This document shows positions 40,875 through 49,370 of a stretch of 64,000 nt of DNA, in pieces (position 1 is the first letter of the stretch; every line of letters begins with the position of its first letter). Under the pieces are notes generated by a model. It worked only from the letters and a program-made list of their open reading frames with translations. It did no database searches and was not told where the DNA came from. This DNA is from E44-bin32 sp034430595 (GTDB lineage Bacteria > Chloroflexota > Anaerolineae > Anaerolineales > E44-bin32). The stretch spans positions 1-64,000 of the forward strand of contig DAOUEL010000031.1 of assembly GCA_034430595.1 (NCBI GenBank), written 5' to 3'. A program made the translations under genes and the position numbers.

Positions 40875-42236
40875 ATGGCCGCAAAGGCCCAACCGCTCAA
40901 CGTGGAGGAACTGCTAGCAAAAGCCAAGCAGCCCTCGGCGGACGCAATGGTGATGCATCCCTTCTACAAGGGGAAGGTGGAAGTAGCACTGAAATGCTGC
41001 GTACGCGATTTCAACGACTTCGCAATTTGGTACACGCCGGGCGTCGCTGCGCCTTGCCGGGCAATCGAGGCTGATCCCGAACTGGTCTACGAATACACAC
41101 ACAAAGGCAACACGGTCGCCGTGGTCTCAGACGGCACGCGTGTGCTTGGCCTGGGCGATATCGGCCCAAAAGCCGGCCTGCCGGTGATGGAGGGCAAGGC
41201 GCTGCTTTACAAGTACCTGGGGGGAGTTGATGCCTGGCCGATCATGCTTGACACGAAGGATCCAGATCAGATCATTCAAACCGTGCTCTTGATACAGCCC
41301 GGGTTCGGCGGTGTGAACCTGGAGGATCTCTCGCAGCCGAAATGCTTCCGCATCCTCGACACCCTGCGGGAGCAGGCCGAAATCCCCGTCTGGCATGATG
41401 ATCAACAGGGCACGGCAACGGTCACGCTGGCCGGCTTGAAGAACGCACTCAAGATTGTCGGCAAGCCAATCGACCAGGTCGAGATCGTCTTCGTCGGCTC
41501 AGGCGCCTCGAACGTCGCCTGCGCCCGACTCATCTTCGCCTCCGGGGCTAACCCGGCCCTGGCTCGAATCGTCGACAGCAAGGGCATCCTGCACAAGAAG
41601 CGCGAGGATCTCGAGCTGCGCAAAGCGGAATACGTCGACAAGTGGAAGTTCTGCCAGATCACCAACGAAGAAGGCCGTGAAGGCACTACCGAGGACGCGA
41701 TGCGTGGTGCGGACGTCGTCATCGCCCTCTCCAAGCCCGGACCCGGCACAGTCCTACCCGAGTGGATCAAGGGCATGGCCAAGGACGCTATCGTCTTCGC
41801 CTGCGCCAACCCGGTGCCGGAAATCTGGCCCTGGGAGGCGACCGAAGCGGGAGCAGCGGTGGTCGCCACCGGTCGCTCCGACTTCCCGAATCAGGTGAAT
41901 AACTCGCTCGGTTTCCCGGGCATCTTCCGCGGCACGCTCGATGTGCGCGCCACGACCATCACCGATTCAATGTGCATCGCCGCCGCCGACGCGTTAGCCG
42001 GAATGGCAGAAGAGAAGGGCCTCACACAGGAGTACATCCTGCCCAATATGGACGAGTGGGAGGTCTTCCCGCGCGAGGCTGCCGCGGTCGCGGCCAAGGC
42101 GGTCGAGGAAGGCCTGGCCCGCACACCCATGACCTACGAAGAGGAATTGAAGAACGCCGAGCAGATCATTCGCCGCTCTCGCAATCTCACGACGCTCATG
42201 ATGGATGAAGGCTTCATCGCGCCGTGCGGTGGCTGA
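40875..42236 (+). CDS. NAD(P)-dependent malic enzyme
   Basis: This 453-residue enzyme decarboxylates malate to pyruvate (or the reverse). Motifs are DFAIWYTPGVAAPCRAI near residues 50-66, VVSDGTRVLGLGDIGPKAGLPVMEGKALL near 83-111, WHDDQQGTATVTLAGLKNAL near 172-191, IVFVGSGASNVACARLI near 203-219 (dinucleotide binding) and VFACANPVPEIWPWEA near 305-320. It belongs to the short bacterial class without a phosphotransacetylase domain. The ATG at 40875 lies 8 bases after GGAGG; the ATG two codons earlier is too close. The terminator upstream makes it a separate unit from the CODH/ACS operon. The flavoprotein gene follows after 24 bases and is probably co-transcribed. Confidence 0.94.
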   Translation: MAAKAQPLNVEELLAKAKQPSADAMVMHPFYKGKVEVALKCCVRDFNDFAIWYTPGVAAPCRAIEADPELVYEYTHKGNTVAVVSDGTRVLGLGDIGPKAGLPVMEGKALLYKYLGGVDAWPIMLDTKDPDQIIQTVLLIQPGFGGVNLEDLSQPKCFRILDTLREQAEIPVWHDDQQGTATVTLAGLKNALKIVGKPIDQVEIVFVGSGASNVACARLIFASGANPALARIVDSKGILHKKREDLELRKAEYVDKWKFCQITNEEGREGTTEDAMRGADVVIALSKPGPGTVLPEWIKGMAKDAIVFACANPVPEIWPWEATEAGAAVVATGRSDFPNQVNNSLGFPGIFRGTLDVRATTITDSMCIAAADALAGMAEEKGLTQEYILPNMDEWEVFPREAAAVAAKAVEEGLARTPMTYEEELKNAEQIIRRSRNLTTLMMDEGFIAPCGG

Positions 42237-42260
42237 CTTGCGAGATAAGGAGAGCAAACC

Positions 42261-43160
42261 ATGTACGACTTGATCATCCTTGGCGGCGGTCCTGCCGGAC
42301 TGACCGCTACAGTATATGCACTTCGCAAACGTCTCAACGTGCTTTTAATCACGCGCGACCTGGGCGGCAAGACAAACTACCACCTGCAGCTGCCCTTCGT
42401 CGAGAAACACCTCGTCATCACCGGGGCGGAAGTCGTGAGCCGCTTCGCAAACGAGGTGGAGTATCTGGAGTTTTCGCGCGTTTTCGATAAGGCTGAAAAG
42501 GTTGAGAAGACTAAAGAAGGCTTCAAGGTTTCAACCCGTGAGGGCGCTGTTTACGAATCCAAAGCCTTGATCGTCGCCACCGGAGCGCTGGGACGCCTGT
42601 TGAAGATTCCGGGCGAGAAGGAATTCATGATGCGGGGCTTATGCTACAGCGCTGTTTCCTACGCACCGCTCTTCATCGATCGCGATGTCGTCGTGATTGG
42701 CGACACGCACCTCGCGCTGCGTTCGGCCGCCGAACTATCCCACATCGCCCACCAGGTGACGCTCGTCGCACCCTCGCATGGCGAACTGGAGTCCGCGCTC
42801 GGGCGCAACGTGCTCAAGGCGGAAAACGTGAAAGTCATGGAGGGCTACCGTGTCAACGAGGTCAAGGGCGATGAGTACGCCCGGCGGATCGTTGTAGGCA
42901 AGAACGGCGACTCGAGCGAACTTGAGGCGGACGCCTTCTTCGTCGAGCTCGAACTCGAACCACAGTCCGGGATCGTCGCCGACCTGGTCGCACTCGACAA
43001 ACGCAAGCGCATCATGGTCGACGGTCGCAATCGCACCTCGACCGAAGGGCTGTTTGCAGCGGGTGATGTGACCGACGTCATCGCAGAGCAAGTGCTGATC
43101 TCGGTCGGCGAGGGAGCCAAGGCTGCACTTTCAGCCTACGATTACCTGCTGCAGTTGTAG
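42261..43160 (+). CDS. Thioredoxin-reductase-like flavoprotein lacking the redox cysteines
   Basis: This 299-residue protein has the two-domain pyridine nucleotide-disulfide oxidoreductase fold. The FAD-binding LIILGGGPAGLTATVYALRK lies at residues 4-23, the NAD(P) domain with VVVIGDTHLALRSAAEL near 143-159, and TEGLFAAGDVTDV near 265-277. Where thioredoxin reductases have the CATC disulfide, this protein reads GLCYSAVSYA (residues 126-135), so both cysteines are serines. It cannot be a classical thioredoxin reductase. A ferredoxin- or quinone-linked NAD(P)H oxidoreductase role is possible but unproven. AAGGAGAG precedes the ATG. It is tightly linked to malic enzyme, which would supply its NAD(P)H. 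Confidence 0.8.
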   Translation: MYDLIILGGGPAGLTATVYALRKRLNVLLITRDLGGKTNYHLQLPFVEKHLVITGAEVVSRFANEVEYLEFSRVFDKAEKVEKTKEGFKVSTREGAVYESKALIVATGALGRLLKIPGEKEFMMRGLCYSAVSYAPLFIDRDVVVIGDTHLALRSAAELSHIAHQVTLVAPSHGELESALGRNVLKAENVKVMEGYRVNEVKGDEYARRIVVGKNGDSSELEADAFFVELELEPQSGIVADLVALDKRKRIMVDGRNRTSTEGLFAAGDVTDVIAEQVLISVGEGAKAALSAYDYLLQL

Positions 43161-43191
43161 CGGCACAATATTAGGAATGACCGTTCTTGTT

Positions 43192-43213
43192 GGGGCGCAC
43201 GGCCGTACGCCCC
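43192..43213. repeat. Palindromic GGGGC-core repeat, copy 1 of the cluster
   Basis: GGGGCG, then the self-complementary ACGGCCGT, then CGCCCC, with one unpaired base on each side of the central part. Confidence 0.7.
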
Positions 43214-43233
43214 TCCCAACCCAGACGATCCAT

Positions 43234-43261
43234 GTAGGGGCGGGGTTCCCCCGCCCCTGCG
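43234..43261. repeat. Palindromic GGGGC-core repeat, copy 2 of the cluster
   Basis: Arms GTAGGGGCGGGG and CCCGCCCCTGCG flank a short TTCC centre, with one mismatch near the outer end. Confidence 0.8.
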
Positions 43262-43283
43262 CATTTAAGCCATGCCAAACACG

Positions 43284-43313
43284 CGTAGGGGCACGCTATA
43301 GCGTGCCCCTACG
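43284..43313. repeat. Palindromic GGGGC-core repeat, copy 3 of the cluster
   Basis: This is a perfect 30-base palindrome with no loop: arm CGTAGGGGCACGCTA meets its exact complement. Confidence 0.85.
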
Positions 43314-43450
43314 TAACCTTCTGTGAATGTTCAATCGTCGTAAGGGCAAGGAGCCACCGTGCCCCTTCCGGCGAATGCAGCTACGCAGGGATATGACCTT
43401 GTCGCATCGGTTCTTCAGCAAAGTAACCGGCCACAGTATCCTAGTCTCTT

Positions 43451-43479
43451 GTAGGGGCATCCTGCCGTGCGCCCTTACG
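43451..43479. repeat. Palindromic GGGGC-core repeat, copy 4 of the cluster (degenerate)
   Basis: The outer GTAGGGGCA pairs with TGCGCCCTTACG with two mismatches around an unpaired centre, so this looks like an older, decayed copy. Confidence 0.6.
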
Positions 43480-43504
43480 TGTGGGTTCCGATGTTGTACG
43501 CGGC

Positions 43505-44764
43505 CTACTCCCTGCCCAGCAGCGCTGCGAAGTACCTGCGCGGCGTGAACGGCTGTCCGGAGAGCAGTTCCTGCACGCGGAACACCCGCGCCGACAGCCA
43601 GATCGCCAGGGCGGCAGTCAAGGCCAGCAGAACGGCTGAAAGGGCCAGCTGCCACCCGGGGACTCCGCCGATTGTCAGGCGCATTACCATTCCGACCGGC
43701 GCCGTCAGCGGGAAGAGGCTGATGGCAACCGCCAGCGGTCCATGCGGGGCTTCAATGGCGACAATCGCCAGGAAGTAGCCCAGGAAGAGCGGCGAGGCGA
43801 CCACCCAGGTCGCGGCTGAAATCTCCTTCAGATTTGGTACCAGCGCACCGGCTCCGGCCATCAGGGAGGCGTAGACTGCATAACCGAGCACAAAGTACAC
43901 GATCGCCCAAAAGACGACCGAACTGGGAATCGCGAACCCGGAGGGAATGTTCAACGTCGACCCGCCGAAGCCGAGTGTAAGATAGCCGGATATGATCCAT
44001 GAAGCTGCTGCCAGCAGAGCGGCCAGCCCAAGACCGATGATCTTACCCAGCAGCAGTTGCCGGGGCGAGGCAGAGAGCAGAAGCACCTCCATCACGCGGT
44101 TCTGTTTCTCCCTGCTCACGCTGCGCATCAAGATGCCGGCCCCGTTCATCAGGATCACAAAGAAGATCACCGTCACGAACAGCGGCAGCATCCGCAGCAC
44201 AGGATTCGATTCGCAGTAGGGGCCAGGTCGCGTACAGGATCCTTCAAGAGATCCCTCAGCCGACAGATCCGTCACCTGCAATATCATCGGATTCCACACC
44301 CGGGTTGCAGCTTCCATATCCCGACCCATCATGTTGTACATCAGCGCCCACTGGATGGTCCAATCTTGCGGGTTGGACGAGAACGGCGAGTAGTCTGCCC
44401 GGATGTACGTCAGGTCACCCGTGCTGAGAAAATCGGAGGGGATCACATAATAGCTGCTGATCTGACCGCTTTCGAGCGCCTGCTTTGCCTCGGCCTCCGT
44501 CCCGTACCGGAGCAAGACCCCATCGGGCAGGTCATCGGGAAGGACGTTTACCAATCCGCTGTGGTCAACGAAGCCCTCCACATCCAGTGATTGTTCCTCC
44601 TGAGCGCCTTCCTCGGCGCTGGCTGTGCTATTAGCGGCCAGCCGGCCGAACAACGAGACCCCCAGCATGGCTGCAATGGGAACGAGTACCCCGAAGAGCA
44701 GGAAAGACCGGCGCGAGATCGTGGTAATCAGTTCGTGCTTCAGGATTAAAAGTGTCTTTTTCAT
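43505..44764 (-). CDS. ABC-2 type exporter permease (NatB-like)
   Basis: This 419-residue membrane protein starts MKKTLLILKHELITTISRRS, with one helix before a large extracytoplasmic loop at about residues 45-185. A block of five helices begins at LPLFVTVIFFVILMNGAGILM. The SVSREKQNRVMEVLLLSASP motif near residue 220 is typical of ABC-2 permeases of the Na+/drug export (NatB/YhaP) class. I chose the ATG at 44764, which overlaps the stop of the previous permease gene by four bases (ATGA). With the other permease and the ATPase it forms a heterodimeric exporter. The substrate is unknown. Confidence 0.88.
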   Translation of the reverse strand: MKKTLLILKHELITTISRRSFLLFGVLVPIAAMLGVSLFGRLAANSTASAEEGAQEEQSLDVEGFVDHSGLVNVLPDDLPDGVLLRYGTEAEAKQALESGQISSYYVIPSDFLSTGDLTYIRADYSPFSSNPQDWTIQWALMYNMMGRDMEAATRVWNPMILQVTDLSAEGSLEGSCTRPGPYCESNPVLRMLPLFVTVIFFVILMNGAGILMRSVSREKQNRVMEVLLLSASPRQLLLGKIIGLGLAALLAAASWIISGYLTLGFGGSTLNIPSGFAIPSSVVFWAIVYFVLGYAVYASLMAGAGALVPNLKEISAATWVVASPLFLGYFLAIVAIEAPHGPLAVAISLFPLTAPVGMVMRLTIGGVPGWQLALSAVLLALTAALAIWLSARVFRVQELLSGQPFTPRRYFAALLGRE

Positions 44765-45990
44765 CCCGCACCCCCAGCCTCTAGGGATGGCCGCCGTCCG
44801 AAGACTTCCTTCAGCTTGATCCGCTGTCCGAGGCGCAGCATGCCGATCCGGAACGCCCGACCTGCGAGCCACACCAGGAAGCCGCTGAGCGCCGCCTGGA
44901 CCAGGAAGGTCGCCAGCAGCTGACCGAAGGGGATGACCGTGAACAGGTTGCGGATCCCGAAGGTTATGAGCGAAGTGAAGGGCATGAACGACAACAAGAT
45001 CGAGAATGTTCCATTGGGATTATCCCCGATAGCCTGCAGGGCATAGATCGGCAGGAAGAAGACCAACAGGAACAACCCTGAGAGCGCCTGTCCCTCCTGC
45101 AGTTCGCCGACCGTCGATCCGACCATGATCATCAACGCCAGCGCGGAGATGTAATTTGGCAATGCGATCATCACCACCGCGCTCAGCGATCTCCAATCGA
45201 TGCTCGCCTGCTGAAGCCAGGCAAGGTCGAACACCCTGCCGCCGAGGAACACCGCGATAACTCCGATCAGGGTCCAGCAGGTCAGCAGGGTGAGACTGAT
45301 TCCGAGAATGCCAATCAGCTTGCCACGCAGCAGCCCGCCGGGCGGGATCGAGGTGACCAGCACTTCCATCGTGCGCGTTTCACGCTCACCGGCCACCGCA
45401 CCCATGGCATAGCCGGATGACATCAGCAGCACGAAGACAAAGCCAGCGCTGACGATCAGCGGCAGTGTGAGCGAGAACGGCGGACCCCCCGCGGGGTAGG
45501 AACGGCCGCTATCGGGCGTCTGCACCATCATATTCGTCCCGGATACAATCCGGGCAGCCATTTCGGGCTCGAACTTGAGTGCCACGTTATACCGTAGCAG
45601 AAGGTAAAACAACCCACGCGCATCTTCCGATGCCTCATCGACAATCGTCAGCTGGACATCCCCCGTCTCGATGTAATCGGGGGGAATTGTGAAAAAGCCT
45701 TGAATTTCACCGGCCTGCAAGGCGTCATCGGCAGCAGCCTCGTTCTCGTAAGGCAGGATCCCGATCACTTCAGCATCCGCATCCACCCAGGGCGTATCAA
45801 ACGAGCGGATCACGCTGGCCTGATCGACAAATCCGATCGGTTTCTTGCTGGAATTCAACGATTCCGTAATCAGCCCTAAACCGATGCTGACCGTCAGGAA
45901 CAGCGGCAGGCTGAGCAGCGAAAGCAGGAAGCTGCGTTTGATGACGTTCGTCCGGTATTCATGGATCGCGACGTGCAGTATTTTCGACAT
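44761..45990 (-). CDS. ABC-2 type exporter permease (paralogue)
   Basis: This 409-residue permease has the same layout as its downstream neighbour: an N-terminal helix, a large external loop (residues about 45-180), then MSSGYAMGAVAGERETRTMEVLVTSIPPGGLLRGK near residues 200-235 and four or five C-terminal helices. The E-R-E-T-R-T-M-E-V-L motif marks the ABC-2 family. Its start overlaps the ATPase stop by one base and its stop overlaps the next permease start. The two permeases are related and probably pair. Confidence 0.88.
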   Translation of the reverse strand: MSKILHVAIHEYRTNVIKRSFLLSLLSLPLFLTVSIGLGLITESLNSSKKPIGFVDQASVIRSFDTPWVDADAEVIGILPYENEAAADDALQAGEIQGFFTIPPDYIETGDVQLTIVDEASEDARGLFYLLLRYNVALKFEPEMAARIVSGTNMMVQTPDSGRSYPAGGPPFSLTLPLIVSAGFVFVLLMSSGYAMGAVAGERETRTMEVLVTSIPPGGLLRGKLIGILGISLTLLTCWTLIGVIAVFLGGRVFDLAWLQQASIDWRSLSAVVMIALPNYISALALMIMVGSTVGELQEGQALSGLFLLVFFLPIYALQAIGDNPNGTFSILLSFMPFTSLITFGIRNLFTVIPFGQLLATFLVQAALSGFLVWLAGRAFRIGMLRLGQRIKLKEVFGRRPSLEAGGAG

Positions 45991-46886
45991 CAGCGCACGT
46001 CTCCCTTGACTACCCGGATGAAGATCTCATCCAGTTCGGGTATCGCCAGTTCAAATTTTTCGACCGATGCTCCTGCTTGCAGCAGCGCTCGCAGCAGGTC
46101 ATCGGGGGTCATACCTGGCTCAAGACTCAGCTTGAGGGCGTCATTGTGCGACATCACGGTGGTCACGCCGGCCAGGTTGGGAAGTGCCTCACGCGTGCGC
46201 ACGAGAACTTCTTCGCCGGAGTACTTGCGCCGGATTTCCTGGAGATCTCCGTAGAGCAGTGTCACACCCTTATCGATCAAGACGATGCGGTCACTGAGCT
46301 CTTCGACCTGGTGCATCTGGTGTGTAGACATCAGGATCGACTTGCCCTCGCTACGTAGTTCACGCATGACATCCTTGACAAGCTGTGTGTTGAGTGGGTC
46401 AAGTGCAGTAAAAGGCTCATCGATGATGATCAGGTCCGGATCATGGATGATCGTGCTGATAATCTGTGCCTTCTGCTGCATACCCTTGCTGAGCGCCTTC
46501 ACTGGCTGCTTACGGTGTTCAGCGAGATCGAAGCGTTGGAGCAGAGACTTCAGCCGAGATTGAGCGTCTGCAGCGGGCATGCCTTTCAACCCCGCGAGAT
46601 AGATCAAGCATCGCTCGAGAGGAAGATCCTGGTACAGTCCACGCTCTTCCGGCATGTATCCAATCCGGTTCAGCTTCGAAGGGTCCATTGCCCCACCGAG
46701 AATCGCCACCTGGCCCCGATCAGGTTTAAAGAGATCGAGGATAATGCGGATGGTGGTCGTCTTCCCGGCTCCGTTCGGGCCAAGAAGTCCGAGGATCTCA
46801 CCCTCGTGGAGCTCGAAACTGACATCGCTGACAGCCTTCGTCGTCCCGAAAGCCTTTGCGACATGCTGAACTTCGATCGCGTTCAT
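45990..46886 (-). CDS. ABC exporter ATP-binding protein (NatA-like)
   Basis: This 298-residue ATPase has Walker A LLGPNGAGKTTTIRIIL at about residues 34-50, a Q-loop and YMPEERGLYQDLPLERCLIYLAG near residues 86-108. The signature reads ALSKGMQQKAQIISTIIHDPDL near 134-155, and Walker B IIIDEPFTALDPLNTQLVKD follows. The C-terminal extension after residue 210 is typical of the DrrA/NatA subfamily. It energises the two ABC-2 permeases encoded directly downstream. The start codon overlaps the patatin stop by four bases (ATGA), so translation is coupled. Confidence 0.92.
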   Translation of the reverse strand: MNAIEVQHVAKAFGTTKAVSDVSFELHEGEILGLLGPNGAGKTTTIRIILDLFKPDRGQVAILGGAMDPSKLNRIGYMPEERGLYQDLPLERCLIYLAGLKGMPAADAQSRLKSLLQRFDLAEHRKQPVKALSKGMQQKAQIISTIIHDPDLIIIDEPFTALDPLNTQLVKDVMRELRSEGKSILMSTHQMHQVEELSDRIVLIDKGVTLLYGDLQEIRRKYSGEEVLVRTREALPNLAGVTTVMSHNDALKLSLEPGMTPDDLLRALLQAGASVEKFELAIPELDEIFIRVVKGDVR

Positions 46887-47812
46887 AACTGTGATTCCTC
46901 CATCATGATCTGATTCGTGAGTATATCAACTGCTTTCCGAGAGGTTAGCGTGATAGTTCGGGAGTGGGCTTGCTCTGCTGAATCTGGCGCCGCTTTGGCG
47001 GCAACTTCATAACCTGCCAGGTATTGTGTCATGATCTCCCGCCCGCGTTTTATCATCTCTCCCGTTTGACTGAAATCAAATAAGGGGTGCCCATCAAAAT
47101 CTGTCATCTGGATATGATGCAGTTTCACACTAAGTGTCCGGCGGGCCTGGCCGAGTTCAAACTGTGCCAGATGATACAGAATAATATCCGCTTCGTGCAG
47201 TAAGATCGGGATCAATCCCTGCTTACATTCTTCCCTACCTCCGAGCGCGGTCAGGTCGAGCGCGAAGATTTGATCTGCCCCGCGCTCAATGGCCACCAGG
47301 AGCGGCAGATTGGACAAATATCCGCCGTCGGTGAAACGCCGGTCGTTGATGCTCCAGGGCGGGAAGAACGGCTGAATGGAGGTGCTGGCCATAATTGCGT
47401 CAACCAGCGAGTCAGCCGGATCATCACCAAAGATATGCAGTTGGCCGCTCCCTAGATCGACGGCGGTTATGTACAGCTGGACGGAAGCCAGATCGGCGAA
47501 CCTCTTCGCCTGCGGCAGCACATGCCGACGGACGAAACGATGGAACTCACCGCTCGACACCAGACTGTCACGTTTGAGCAGCATCCGGAGCGCCATCGTG
47601 ATCAGGTTCGGGGAGTAGATTTTCGTCATCTCCGCGCCCAGCCAGAACTGCTCCAACTGCTCCAGGCCGGTCTCGTCTGGGTGTGCCGCAAGGGCCGCTC
47701 CGTTGACCGCCCCCACGGAAGAACCTACGATCATGTCAGGCCTGATCCCTGCTTCGAACAGCACCTGCAGCGCGCCACGGCTGCCTCCCCCGCTTAATAC
47801 AAATGCGTTCAT
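46883..47812 (-). CDS. Patatin-like phospholipase
   Basis: This 309-residue serine lipid acyl hydrolase has the oxyanion-hole motif VLSGGGSRGALQVLFEAG at the N-terminus and the nucleophile elbow IVGSSVGAVNGAALA (GxSxG) near residues 30-44. The catalytic Asp motif DGGYLSNLPLL lies near residue 168. It should release fatty acids from membrane lipids. It is the first gene of a four-gene operon with an ABC-2 exporter, all with overlapping ends, so the exporter may handle a lipid, a lipid product or a peptide. The start follows the family's usual N-terminus. Confidence 0.9.
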   Translation of the reverse strand: MNAFVLSGGGSRGALQVLFEAGIRPDMIVGSSVGAVNGAALAAHPDETGLEQLEQFWLGAEMTKIYSPNLITMALRMLLKRDSLVSSGEFHRFVRRHVLPQAKRFADLASVQLYITAVDLGSGQLHIFGDDPADSLVDAIMASTSIQPFFPPWSINDRRFTDGGYLSNLPLLVAIERGADQIFALDLTALGGREECKQGLIPILLHEADIILYHLAQFELGQARRTLSVKLHHIQMTDFDGHPLFDFSQTGEMIKRGREIMTQYLAGYEVAAKAAPDSAEQAHSRTITLTSRKAVDILTNQIMMEESQL

Positions 47813-48379
47813 TCTGTTTCCCTTGTATTCCGTACCTGTCCCGGCAGGCGCCTGGGGCCCAGATGGCTATAGTTTGCTTCGAGATTCATCGGGCTGCCTG
47901 AGAAGATGCTGACGATATCTGGACTGCTCCTGACATCAAGCTTCGGGCTTGTGAATGATCAAGAAAACAAGTGCGCAGGATCTCCAGCCATTGATATCGA
48001 ATAAGCCCATGTTTGTTTTCATCGCTCTTGCAGTTGAAGCCGGCCCGTACAGGCGAATTTTGAACAGCTTCTCGCTCTTCTCCTGTGCCGGGGCACATCG
48101 GTGTGCCCCGGCACCGAGGAAGGAGAAGCGAGGCACAGATTCAGCCTCATTCACCCGGAGATAATCACCATCATCATCAACTCGGATGCAAGTAGACTAT
48201 TGCACGGAGATGGGGGGTCGTGCATCCCCCGAGTTGGGGAAATGCGCCTTCTAACTGCGGCATAAGCATCAAACCAAGAAACGGGTGGTTGAGAGGCGGT
48301 TATTCGCCCGAGTTGAACCGCCAGGTTATATTCGGTGGTACCTTAGAAAGCGTGTCGTGATACCCGGTGATCGCTTGAA
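47813..48379. other. 567-base intergenic region with a large inverted repeat
   Basis: No gene could be supported here. The region lies between the divergent patatin and peptidase genes and must hold both promoters. Its clearest structure is the inverted repeat at 48085-48114 with imperfectly paired flanks. A shorter GGCGGTT/AACCGCC repeat lies near 48309-48336. Confidence 0.6.
48085..48114. repeat. Perfect 13-bp inverted repeat with TCGG loop
   Basis: GTGCCGGGGCACA and its exact complement flank a TCGG tetraloop. The flanks CTCGCTCTTCTCC and GGAGAAGCGAG can extend the pairing to about 60 bases with bulges. The GGGGCAC core resembles copy 3 of the palindromic repeat cluster at 43284. Confidence 0.75.
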
Positions 48380-49225
48380 ATGGATGGTGTGATGATACAA
48401 GAACCGGTGAGTACGGTCATGTTGCATTACGATGAGCGCAACCAGGCCAGCACTCAACTTGTTATCCAGGCGATCCACGAGACCGAACAGCTGCTCCGTT
48501 CACGTTGGTCCTTGGAATTTCCGGATAACTGCCACCTGCTGGTGATGACCTCCTGGAGCCAGTTCATGTTCAACGCCGCTCCATGGCCGTGGCGCGTTGC
48601 GCTGGCGCTGACTCTGCCGCTCTGGTTCGCTCGAATAAGGGCAATGTGGAGCGTGGCCGGCGGCTGGACCAATCGCTTTGGAAGGCGGGTTGCGATCGGT
48701 GTCAAACCCCCGTCTCAGCTGGAGCTTTCGGACCGCCGGATTGGCGAACGAATTTTTGTCCGCGAACAGGACCCGGAAGAAAAAGTGCGCCAGATAACCT
48801 GCCACGAACTCACCCATGCAGCGACTTCATCTTTGAGATTACCTCTCTGGCTCAACGAAGGATTGGCGGCGCGGGCAGTCGATCATTTCTCCGGCCACAC
48901 GACCGTCCGATCCGAGACTTTAGAAACCCTGCGGGATGAGAAGCGCGATCCCAGACCACTGGGTTACCGCAAACTGCAAACCGGTGATCGGGATCGTGTC
49001 GTCTACCAGTTTGCACGAGGGTATTGGCTGACACGTTATCTTGATGAGGACCATGCAGATATCCTGGCCCAATTGCTATCCAACAAGCATTCGAATTCTA
49101 AGATCGAAGGTCTGGTATCTTCAGCTCTCTCAATAGACACTCCGGACTTGTGGCCGGCAATCGACCAGGCCTTGTTCGAACACTTCGCTTCAGCAGTTGA
49201 CGGAGTAGATCGATCGATATCGTAA
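48380..49225 (+). CDS. Putative zinc metallopeptidase (gluzincin, peptidase MA-like)
   Basis: This 281-residue protein has a zinc-binding HELTHAATSSLRLPLWLNEGLA motif near residues 141-162, which matches HExxH with a downstream glutamate (gluzincin arrangement). An internal hydrophobic segment near residues 65-85 (PWPWRVALALTLPLWFARIRA) could associate with a membrane. The C-terminal half has ARGYWLTRYLDEDHADIL, common in M1-like peptidase MA domains. No clear ribosome-binding site precedes the ATG at 48380; a second ATG at 48392 is possible. The substrate is unknown. It stands alone. Confidence 0.65.
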   Translation: MDGVMIQEPVSTVMLHYDERNQASTQLVIQAIHETEQLLRSRWSLEFPDNCHLLVMTSWSQFMFNAAPWPWRVALALTLPLWFARIRAMWSVAGGWTNRFGRRVAIGVKPPSQLELSDRRIGERIFVREQDPEEKVRQITCHELTHAATSSLRLPLWLNEGLAARAVDHFSGHTTVRSETLETLRDEKRDPRPLGYRKLQTGDRDRVVYQFARGYWLTRYLDEDHADILAQLLSNKHSNSKIEGLVSSALSIDTPDLWPAIDQALFEHFASAVDGVDRSIS

Positions 49226-49370
49226 ATTTCTTGATGAAAGCAAACGCGTTCGCCCGATCACTTGAACTGGGATTGACTTAATTTCAACCTTGGCCTTGAA
49301 TGGCAGAAGCGGTATAAAGCCCTTCCAGAGACTGCCTTTTCCTGCAGCAGGATCTCCTTAAGGAGAGTGT

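Larger units (their letters stand above)
43161..43504. other. Intergenic region built largely of palindromic repeats
   Basis: This stretch of about 340 bases separates the flavoprotein gene from the converging ABC-exporter operon. It contains four GGGGC-core palindromes in 290 bases and no gene that I accept. Confidence 0.75.

Noticed and set aside
43296..43655. Short frames across the palindrome cluster
   Set aside because: They are created by repeat sequence and have no start signals.
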